Positions 23,442 through 29,884 of a DNA stretch of 29,884 nt are shown here, one piece after another; within the stretch, counting starts at the first letter, position 1; each line of letters opens with the position of its first letter. A model generated the notes under the pieces. It made no database searches and was not told where the DNA came from. It was given only the letters and a program-made list of their open reading frames with translations. The position numbers and the translations under genes were made by a program. Source of the DNA: a virus. The stretch is taken from positions 1 to 29,884 of the IMG/VR virus record IMGVR_UViG_3300009702_000797. The stretch is one strand, 5' to 3'.

Positions 23442-24795
23442 ACTCACGTGCTTGCGCGTCCTGAACCCACACAATCGCTTCATCGTGGCGACTGCCGATA
23501 TCCGCCCAGAGACGGAGCTTGATGAGGCGTACGTCTCGGATGAAGTTGTCCCCAGACATGCCATCATCTGTGACAATCTCCAGGCCAGACCAACGACCCA
23601 GCAGAATTTCGCTGAAGTTGCCACGGAAGACATCCGTGAATTTCAACACGGAATTGAAGTCCTTGACAGAAGAGATGTTGTTTGTCTTTCCGAACGAACC
23701 GATGAGATCTGCGAGGCGTGCCTGGGTGACAGGTGGCAAGCCCGCAATGTAGCCTGCACTGGTGGAGGCTTGTCCGGCGAAGTTGAGATTCCGCAACATA
23801 GCGATGTGACGGAAGAAGGCAGGAGATGAAATTGTTGCGAACGAGCCGTCGAACTCAAGATCCTGCTCCTCGATGAGGAGATCGACCTTGCTGAGCCCAG
23901 TCCAATCCAGAAGTCCGCCTACCGGAGAAGCAGGCTTCGTAGTGGATCCGGTTTCGGCCCAGAACTTCTGGACATTGGCAAGATTGACGATACCACGAGG
24001 CTCGTTGTCGTTGCCTTTGCCAAACAGAACAGTGCGATCAAGTTCTTGAGCTGCGGCACGAACCATGTCTTGACGAAGTAAGGCTTCGAAGCCATAAGCA
24101 GAGAAACGCATCTGCTCCTCGGTCATCTTGGCAAGAACCGCCAACTTCTTGGGCGTCATGGTGACTTCACCAGTGTTGACGTTGGAGATAGTAGTGGCAT
24201 CCCCTTCGCCTTGCCAGAACGCAACTGTCCCCTTCTTGAACTTCGGAATGCGAACGCGACCACCGGTCAATCCGTCAAGAGTAGTCACACGAGATGTGCC
24301 ATCTCCTGCGAGGTTGATCAGAACAGATCGGCGATAGATGGCTTCGATCACTTCTGGAATGACTTGATCGGGAACAAACCAGCCACCTTCTGCGTCAGTG
24401 CCGAGGCTTTGGCCTGCCTTTTCTCGAGCCTCCTGCATGATCTTCCACTCGGAGGACTCACCATACACCTTCCCGCTTGTCTTAGCAGAAACGATAGCGC
24501 GGATAAGACTGAAGTTATCCACGTCTTCGATGCCAGGAACATACAAACCAGTGCGAGAACGACGGATTGCTCGGCGAATCTGGCTCGAACCTTCTTTGAG
24601 CCTCTCGATCTCTTCGAGCAAGCTCTTGATATCGAGTTTCTCGTATTGGGCAAGGCGTTCGTTCTGCTTCTCGATCGTCGCCTTCATCTCTTTCTGAGAA
24701 TTCTCCATAGTGGAGAAGCGATCGGCGATTTCCTTCTGTCGGGCGATCCGCAACTTGCGGCGCTCCTCGACAGATAGTTTGGTTTTCTCAGCCAT
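23440..24795 (-). CDS. Major capsid protein, HK97 fold
   Basis: A 451-residue protein from ATG 24795 preceded by TAGGAGG. Residues 1-80 are highly charged and coiled-coil-like (VEERRKLRIARQKEIADRF, QNERLAQYEKLDIKSLLEEI), equivalent to the delta/scaffold domain of HK97 gp5 that the prohead protease removes. The mature part has GTDAEGGWFVPDQV, the usual start of the capsid domain, then the E-loop and spine, RAAAQELDRTVLFGKG ('..ld.a.l.G.G'), and a C-terminal WSGLEIVTDD / IRDVRLIKLRLWADIG strand set. Over 400 copies are made per virion in a T=7 shell; the T number here is not known. Confidence 0.95.
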   Translation of the reverse strand: MAEKTKLSVEERRKLRIARQKEIADRFSTMENSQKEMKATIEKQNERLAQYEKLDIKSLLEEIERLKEGSSQIRRAIRRSRTGLYVPGIEDVDNFSLIRAIVSAKTSGKVYGESSEWKIMQEAREKAGQSLGTDAEGGWFVPDQVIPEVIEAIYRRSVLINLAGDGTSRVTTLDGLTGGRVRIPKFKKGTVAFWQGEGDATTISNVNTGEVTMTPKKLAVLAKMTEEQMRFSAYGFEALLRQDMVRAAAQELDRTVLFGKGNDNEPRGIVNLANVQKFWAETGSTTKPASPVGGLLDWTGLSKVDLLIEEQDLEFDGSFATISSPAFFRHIAMLRNLNFAGQASTSAGYIAGLPPVTQARLADLIGSFGKTNNISSVKDFNSVLKFTDVFRGNFSEILLGRWSGLEIVTDDGMSGDNFIRDVRLIKLRLWADIGSRHDEAIVWVQDAQARE

Positions 24796-24804
24796 GTAAA
24801 CCTC

Positions 24805-26019
24805 CTAACCGACGATCGATTTGTAAAGATCGTCGTCTTCTTCGTCTTCGTCTTCGTCTTCGTCTTCGTCTGCAAAGTCTTCACCATCATCTTCCTCATC
24901 GAGGTCTTCCTCATCGAGGTCTTCACTGGTGAGATCTTCATCTTCGTCTTCGCACTCATCTTCGCACTCAGAAGTCTGACCAAGAGAAGAGGCAATTCTG
25001 TGAGCCTGAATCACTCCTTCGGTGACCTGTTCACAATGCCCTATCAATACTTCTGCCATCCTCTCGAGTGCGCATTCGACAGCATCCATTCTTGTCTCGA
25101 GGGTGTCCCCAGAAGAATCTGTCGTGTCGAGATCTTCCTTCTCTTCCTCTTCAACTACCTCTGGCGTTTCGTCGCAGCCCTTTCCGAACACATCTTTGAA
25201 TGTGTCCCTGATACATGTGAGAACATCCTCCGACACAGGAGTTGTTGCCGCTTGAACAGAATTAGCATAGATCTCTAGAAGAGGCTCTTGATGCGCAGGA
25301 GTGAACAAACCCCTACGACAACCACGTTCTAGATATCTAGACAATGCTCCGGGATGAGCAGGCACAGGCGTCAAAGAAAATTCTGCGAGTTCATTCTCGT
25401 CAAAGATGACACCCCATCGTCCTAAGCCCAGTTGTGCACGTTCTTCTTCGTCGTCTATGTGGATGACTTTATTGGGAAAGAAACCTACTGATCCAGTAGT
25501 CATCATATTGCTGTTGACAAGGCGAGCTATAGCACCTCTAAAGTCTGCATCAGCATCATCGAGCGCAAACAAGATGATTAGACCCAGAGCTGGCCCTGTA
25601 AAGTCTGCATCCTTACGAGGCTCGACTTGGTGGAAGATAGCACGCCCAATAGGAGGACGATCCCAGACATGTCCGAACAGAATAGGGCCACTCTTCGCGA
25701 AGGCTTCCAAGTGCCAATTCTGAAGAACGATGTCTCCCGCTCTGTCAGGGCGCTCATCCGAAGCCCACCATCCCCGTGCTCGAAGAAACGGAACGGAATA
25801 CCCGTCTTCCCATGGAATTCCCTTCTCTTCAGCCATCGCTTTCACGATATCCACTGTGAGCACAGTTTGTCTCATCTCACTGCGAGGCTGCTCTAGGAGG
25901 ACTCGATCATCGGGGCCCCGGTGCGAAGAAAATCCCGTCTGACGGCTAGAGAGCCATGTCTCTATAGCAGAAGGATCAGTTATTTCTCTCGCACTACGAT
26001 ATTTCGGTTCATTGGCCAT
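24805..26019 (-). CDS. Prohead protease (U35, HK97 type) with fused acidic scaffold-like tail
   Basis: ATG 26019 (404 residues) is chosen: AGGATAAG lies just before it and it starts after the portal stop; ATG 26043 would overlap the portal gene. The protease core has FGHVWDRPPIGRA with the catalytic His (H117), TGSVGFFP with the catalytic Ser (S177), and LAEFSLTPVPAHPGA, the standard U35 block. Residues about 235-345 are acidic and helical. The last 55 residues are almost only Asp and Glu. HK97-type proteases are usually 180-230 residues, so roughly the last 170 residues are extra and may serve as internal scaffold. It matures the capsid by cutting the delta domain. Confidence 0.9.
   Translation of the reverse strand: MANEPKYRSAREITDPSAIETWLSSRQTGFSSHRGPDDRVLLEQPRSEMRQTVLTVDIVKAMAEEKGIPWEDGYSVPFLRARGWWASDERPDRAGDIVLQNWHLEAFAKSGPILFGHVWDRPPIGRAIFHQVEPRKDADFTGPALGLIILFALDDADADFRGAIARLVNSNMMTTGSVGFFPNKVIHIDDEEERAQLGLGRWGVIFDENELAEFSLTPVPAHPGALSRYLERGCRRGLFTPAHQEPLLEIYANSVQAATTPVSEDVLTCIRDTFKDVFGKGCDETPEVVEEEEKEDLDTTDSSGDTLETRMDAVECALERMAEVLIGHCEQVTEGVIQAHRIASSLGQTSECEDECEDEDEDLTSEDLDEEDLDEEDDGEDFADEDEDEDEDEEDDDLYKSIVG
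24826..24962 (-). repeat. Acidic Glu/Asp low-complexity repeats in the protease tail
   Basis: The plus strand has a run of cttcgt hexamers (about 24837-24872) and two copies of an 18-base unit (cctcatcgaggtcttcct type, 24892-24927), encoding Asp/Glu strings on the minus strand. Such tracts can change length by slippage. Confidence 0.7.
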
Positions 26020-26024
26020 GGTTC

Positions 26025-28544
26025 TTATCCTGTAGCGACCCACACACAGCGACAGTTGATGACTTCTCCAGCAGGTCCGTTGATATCAGAAGGATACTGA
26101 AGAGATCCCGACTCGCCCACAACATCTAGATAGTTGAATCCGCGTTCTTGTATCCCAGACTCCTCGAATCGCACATGATGCGGCCGCACCTTTTCGTCAG
26201 AAGCTGTCGTCCAGAGGCCCTTCGAAATACTTTCCTTGTCGAAGATAATATTCCGAGCACCACCAAACATCTGAGCTGTCTCAGTTCTTGCGATGGTCAA
26301 GGTGCGACTGGCTGAAGCGGAATTGTTGAAGGCTTGATTGATCCTTCTACGCAACTGTTGCACTGTCTCACCGTTCTCTATACCATCTAAGATAGTACGG
26401 CGAACACGATTCTGCACAGTGCGATTGACTCCCTGCAACTTGACAGACTTAGTGCGCATAAAGGATATGGCATCCTCATCTTCAACATCAAATACGAAAA
26501 CTCCGCCCAGTTCAGCGCGAGTGAATTCCAACACTGTCTCAGTCATAGACTGATATTGTGCAAGAGACTCATTGGTCAACGTGGCATTAGCCTTCTTCAT
26601 GTCGAAAAGGATCGACTCTACTTCCGATGCAGACAGCACACGAGACACGAGAGTAAAGCCACGCTGCGCTTCTTCAGTGTTCGTAGCAGCATCGAACAAC
26701 TTTATCTGTTCTCTCCGCAGTCTCCCTACATGATTGCGATACATAGTGCGGAAAGGCTTTTCATGGCTCAACAAAGACCTCAAATATTGGTCGCTGATTC
26801 TAGATTTCTGAGATAAGGCTCTTTCTCTAAACCTGCGGCCAGATATACGACGAGCCAGTAAACATTGAGACATTGGAAGTCTATCGAATATGCCCGGAAA
26901 GTCAACACGTGTTCTCGCATCTTTGTCAGGAGCATCAGCGGGAGCATCCGCAGGAGCATCAGCGGGAGCATCAGCGGTAGCACCAGCGGGAGCACCAACA
27001 GGAGCATCCGCAGGAGCATCCGCAGGAGCATCCTCAGGAGCATCCGCAGGAGCATCCGCAGGAGCATCCGCAGGAGCATCCTCAGGAGCATCCGATAATC
27101 CTCCCGACAACAGATCTTCTATAGGCACCAAGCCGAAAGACACAAGTGTCACGTCGTCTCCTGGGAACTCGCCAACTTCCAAGCCCACCAGATCTATAGC
27201 GACACGAGGAGGCACGCGCAATTGTGCGACCATCTGTGTCGCAGAAGATATCTTAGATGAAAGATCTTCTCTCAATGCTTCTACAACGGAGAGGTCAAAC
27301 ATACCTACTATAGAATCAGGGGTCCCGAAGAACAGCGTAGAATTGAAGACGTTCTCGATCAAACGAATGATCGGAATGAGCCTCTTATTCCAGAAGTTGG
27401 CATCTTGCGCCAGTTGCGTGGCGAAATTCAGATCGTCTGTGATAGACAACACAGACTTTGGCACACCGATGACTGCCAAGATCTCTTCTCTATTCCATCG
27501 TCGCTGTTCGAGGAACTCCATGTCTCTATTGGTCATCCCAATAGGCACGTATTTCACACCATTTTCAAGCAAAGCAGTGCGTCCACGTGCTCGTTCGTCC
27601 TTGTATCTGTCCTCCCACTTGCGGAGAAACTTCATTCTCTCCTTATCGTCATCGAAGGCAGTGTCTGTCATGATGACACCACCGGGTTCCCCGCCATTCT
27701 CTAACATCGATGTACTGTGCGCTTGGGCAAACATGTCTTGAAGTATGCCGAAAGCGGCCGCCGATATCCATGACAACCCTCGTATCGGATCGTCAGGATT
27801 GTAGAACTTCATGTGGATAATCTCGTCCACAGTGACGAAGAATCTAGAGCCTTGATTCTTGAGCCCTAAGCCACGATTTTCTTTTCGGGTAGACACCCAC
27901 CAACCAACATGTATATTGGTCCCCGGATCTATCACAGGATCGACGGTGTCGGGATGGATGACCAACAGTTCTTCAAAATCTTCCCCTGGCACCCACAAAC
28001 TCTCTCCATCACGCGTTATGGGGAGAACGAAAGCCTCTCCTCTCAGAATCAAGTTCATGACTAAGGCCGACGTAAACAGAGATTGATCCATGAATCTGTT
28101 AGGACGGCGAAACACCACGTTGAACGGATGATCTACATCTTGTTCCAGAGATCTTACAGCTCGCCCCTTACAACGACAGCGATGATCTAAGAAGCGCTCG
28201 AATCGACGACTATAGCCCAACTTCGGCCGGAAGTCTGACTCCTTTTCGATACGACCAGAACGAAGCGCTGTAGCAATGCGTTCTTTCTCAGAGTCTTGAG
28301 TCTCCATGAACACACTAAAAGAGACTTGAGACACATTCAACGCCGCTGCGTTGACCGCAGCATACACCCAGCCGTGGCTGGTGTATGGCTTCGAAGCCCT
28401 TTGTCTCGCAGTTCCCTTCGTATCGGACACAGCATGCAAGAATGTGCCCATCCCAGATCGTCGCACACTCGCAGATTGCGAGCGCCAAGGCTGTCCATCA
28501 GGACCCAGCACCTGCAAAGAAGATGTAGCGGGTGAAGTGCTCAC
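26025..28544 (-). CDS. Portal protein fused to MuF/SPP1 gp7-type minor head protein
   Basis: An 839-residue protein from GTG 28544. Residues 1-480 are an HK97-type portal: HGWVYAAVNAAALNVS, RRPNRFMDQSLFTSALVMNLILRGEAFVLP, EIIHMKFYNPDDPIRGLSWISAAAF, and RRWNREEILAVIGVPKSVL followed by the C-terminal domain. Residues about 484-539 are 14 tetrads of the Asp-Ala-Pro type (ADAP, EDAP, with VGAP and AGAT variants), a likely flexible linker. Residues about 545-839 have the MuF head morphogenesis domain, ending with TARTETAQ-like RTETAQMFGGARN, KVRPHHVR and INCRCVWV. No toxin domain follows the MuF part. The portal is the DNA gate; the MuF part is a minor head protein that may be ejected. Usually these are two genes. 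Confidence 0.9.
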   Translation of the reverse strand: MSTSPATSSLQVLGPDGQPWRSQSASVRRSGMGTFLHAVSDTKGTARQRASKPYTSHGWVYAAVNAAALNVSQVSFSVFMETQDSEKERIATALRSGRIEKESDFRPKLGYSRRFERFLDHRCRCKGRAVRSLEQDVDHPFNVVFRRPNRFMDQSLFTSALVMNLILRGEAFVLPITRDGESLWVPGEDFEELLVIHPDTVDPVIDPGTNIHVGWWVSTRKENRGLGLKNQGSRFFVTVDEIIHMKFYNPDDPIRGLSWISAAAFGILQDMFAQAHSTSMLENGGEPGGVIMTDTAFDDDKERMKFLRKWEDRYKDERARGRTALLENGVKYVPIGMTNRDMEFLEQRRWNREEILAVIGVPKSVLSITDDLNFATQLAQDANFWNKRLIPIIRLIENVFNSTLFFGTPDSIVGMFDLSVVEALREDLSSKISSATQMVAQLRVPPRVAIDLVGLEVGEFPGDDVTLVSFGLVPIEDLLSGGLSDAPEDAPADAPADAPADAPEDAPADAPADAPVGAPAGATADAPADAPADAPADAPDKDARTRVDFPGIFDRLPMSQCLLARRISGRRFRERALSQKSRISDQYLRSLLSHEKPFRTMYRNHVGRLRREQIKLFDAATNTEEAQRGFTLVSRVLSASEVESILFDMKKANATLTNESLAQYQSMTETVLEFTRAELGGVFVFDVEDEDAISFMRTKSVKLQGVNRTVQNRVRRTILDGIENGETVQQLRRRINQAFNNSASASRTLTIARTETAQMFGGARNIIFDKESISKGLWTTASDEKVRPHHVRFEESGIQERGFNYLDVVGESGSLQYPSDINGPAGEVINCRCVWVATG
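26927..27093 (-). repeat. 12-bp tandem repeat encoding the DAPA-type linker
   Basis: About fourteen copies of a 12-base unit (ggagcatccgca on the plus strand, with variants agcg, tcctca and one block ggagcaccaaca) run in frame through the portal-MuF junction. One unit equals the tetrapeptide ADAP. Copies near both ends are the most alike, the middle ones have diverged. Confidence 0.9.
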
Positions 28545-28545
28545 G

Positions 28546-29884
28546 TCAGTTCATCCCACCTGTGACAAGAAACTCTGTCAGTTCGTCTGGAGAAGGCGGA
28601 TGATCATTGCCAAGAGCGAACCACTGCGAAAGGGCAGAAGACCCTCCGCCACCTACCATTATCTGAGCCAATGCTGGCCCAGATCCGTCGGCTTGATCTG
28701 TCGCTATCAATCCTGTGAAGCCATCTCTGATCTCGAAGACACCTGTATTCAAGCAGATATGGGCCTGTAGGTGATAGTCTAAGACGCCTGGTCCTGTCGC
28801 ACTCGTCGGAATAGACACAGGTGTAGGATCGGCACCTGGCCCAGCTGTATTATTCCATCTTAGAACCCAGTGAGTAGCATCATTGAACACGCCCTTATCA
28901 TCTCCGAGAATAGGCCATCCGCCGAAAGTGTCGAGATTGACACCAGACTGTCCTGTGGGATGCATCACTATTTCTGCTGCTACTTGTGGAACAGGACCAG
29001 TACTCCCAGTGACTGTTGTTGTTGCCAATTCTGTACCTATGCGCGGCCAGTGTCTGTCTGAATGCAAGAAAACAATCTGACCATGATAAGCCCGCAGATA
29101 CGAGAAGAACCTTTCTCTCTCTACAGGAAAGCCCATCAAGTTGTCTGTATTCGCTTGTATATCTCCCACCGGAGAATTGTGGAAGATGAGCATGGATGGC
29201 GCTGTTTCTGACGCGATAGCCACAGAAATCGCAGCATCTTGAACATCACCAAGATAAGCATTGTTAGTGGCGCCAGCATCTCGCATATGGGTGCGAGAAT
29301 CCATAACCAACAGAGCCCATTGTCCCCACCGAGTTGTGTACCACCATTCTGTGCGTTGTCCGGTAGACCCAGGATCAAGATTGGTCTGAATAGGATGGCA
29401 TAATCCGACCATACCATCCCACCACTTATTGATGTGCAACAACATGTTGCCTTTGGTGATAGTAGAGCCATCACCGATCACATCTGCCCAGATATCTCTC
29501 CAATCTGTCACCGACCCGATCATTGGCGCATTAGATCCGATATCCGGGTGTGTCCAATCATTGAATCCCCAAGAATGATCGTCAGGTGCAGGGATAAGAG
29601 GAGCGTGCCGCAGAAGATCTCTCAACAAAGGAGAAAGCAAACATATGTCGAAAACACCAGACACAGAACGAGGGCTGAAGGTCTTGATACCAACACTATC
29701 GTGATACACGAAATCGTCGCCCATTATGTAAACCACACAATTGTTCGCAGGGTCTGCTGCGAACAGTCCCATCCTGAGAAAAGAGAATCCGGGTCCTAAC
29801 GAACCATCATTGGTAAAGTTCTTAGCCCCTACTCTATTGCACCCAGATCCTACCATCGCCCAAGGGTCAGAAGATCCGAATGCT
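28546..29884 (-). CDS. PhoD-like metallophosphatase (5' part beyond right edge)
   Basis: The ATG at 29856 would give 436 residues, but the frame stays open for nine more codons to the edge (AFGSSDPWA before the Met), and the sequence around it (WAMVGSGCNRVG) looks like the first strand of the PhoD fold, so the true start is outside. Numbered from that Met: GDD at 46-48 (GD.Y-type), DDHSWGFND at 92-100 (canonical DDHD/E.G.ND), LLVMDSRTH at 182-190, and LHSDRHW at 264-270 (canonical GDRHW). These hold the metal centre of PhoD phosphatases and phosphodiesterases. The stop is one base before the portal start, so it is in the same operon. No signal peptide can be judged. Likely substrates are phosphate esters at the host surface or in nutrient form. 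Confidence 0.8.
   Translation of the reverse strand, partial: AFGSSDPWAMVGSGCNRVGAKNFTNDGSLGPGFSFLRMGLFAADPANNCVVYIMGDDFVYHDSVGIKTFSPRSVSGVFDICLLSPLLRDLLRHAPLIPAPDDHSWGFNDWTHPDIGSNAPMIGSVTDWRDIWADVIGDGSTITKGNMLLHINKWWDGMVGLCHPIQTNLDPGSTGQRTEWWYTTRWGQWALLVMDSRTHMRDAGATNNAYLGDVQDAAISVAIASETAPSMLIFHNSPVGDIQANTDNLMGFPVERERFFSYLRAYHGQIVFLHSDRHWPRIGTELATTTVTGSTGPVPQVAAEIVMHPTGQSGVNLDTFGGWPILGDDKGVFNDATHWVLRWNNTAGPGADPTPVSIPTSATGPGVLDYHLQAHICLNTGVFEIRDGFTGLIATDQADGSGPALAQIMVGGGGSSALSQWFALGNDHPPSPDELTEFLVTGGMN

Noticed and set aside
26927-27093. Tandem repeats as a CRISPR array or other non-coding repeat.
   Set aside because: The unit is 12 bases, without spacers, and stays in frame within the portal-MuF gene.
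26890-27741. Plus-strand 283-codon ORF with Ser-Gly-Ala repeats opposite the portal gene.
   Set aside because: Its length comes from the repeat being open on both strands; the portal-MuF frame has clear family motifs.

Overview
The window is the morphogenesis and replication part of a tailed double-stranded DNA phage (or prophage) with a long non-contractile tail. HK97-type head genes, a tape measure protein and tail assembly genes are present, and no sheath gene is seen. Every supported gene lies on the minus strand, so the window reads from right to left. Genes are tightly packed: many junctions are ATGA overlaps or put the Shine-Dalgarno inside the preceding gene. No integrase, terminase, holin or classical endolysin is visible, and the window begins and ends inside genes. 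The best hint at the host is a small left-end protein with two dockerin-like calcium-binding repeats of the DLNGDG..DGGDL..(L)..(W/F)G type. Such repeats are abundant in planctomycetes, especially Phycisphaerae, so a planctomycete host is suggested but not proven.

Right part (about 29884-19822), head and tail tube: a PhoD-like metallophosphatase cut by the right edge, a portal fused to a MuF/SPP1 gp7-type minor head domain through a 14-unit Asp-Ala-Pro repeat, a U35 prohead protease with a very acidic tail, an HK97-fold major capsid protein with N-terminal coiled coil, a decoration-like protein starting with TTG, a 43-residue hydrophobic mini-protein, an Ig-like virion protein, an adaptor, an HK97 gp10-like protein, a tail-terminator candidate and the major tail protein.

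Middle part (19584-8986), tail assembly and tip: two small tail-assembly proteins, an 1084-residue tape measure, then a tail-tip series in the order known from gene transfer agents (distal tail protein, DUF2163-type hub, NlpC/P60 peptidase, large central hub) and a terminal tip or fibre protein. The distal tail protein carries a C-terminal von Willebrand factor A domain with a recognisable MIDAS.

Left part (8984-1), replication and accessory genes: a near-consensus sigma-70 promoter with an adjacent 12-bp palindrome precedes a SNF2-type helicase, two conserved phage unknowns, a candidate ssDNA-binding-type protein, a primase fused to an MCM-like AAA+ helicase, and a MazG-like pyrophosphohydrolase. 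Then come tiny ORFs, a membrane-anchored CxxCxGxG protein, the GC-rich dockerin-like gene and the start of a protein resembling GH56 hyaluronidases.

A recurrent feature is RNA hairpins just after genes whose products are expected in large amounts (major capsid, decoration, major tail and ssDNA-binding-like proteins). They suggest attenuation or mRNA processing that sets protein ratios within one long transcript. The most unusual items are the vWA distal tail fusion, the primase-MCM fusion, and the left-end cassette of dockerin-like and hyaluronidase-like genes.
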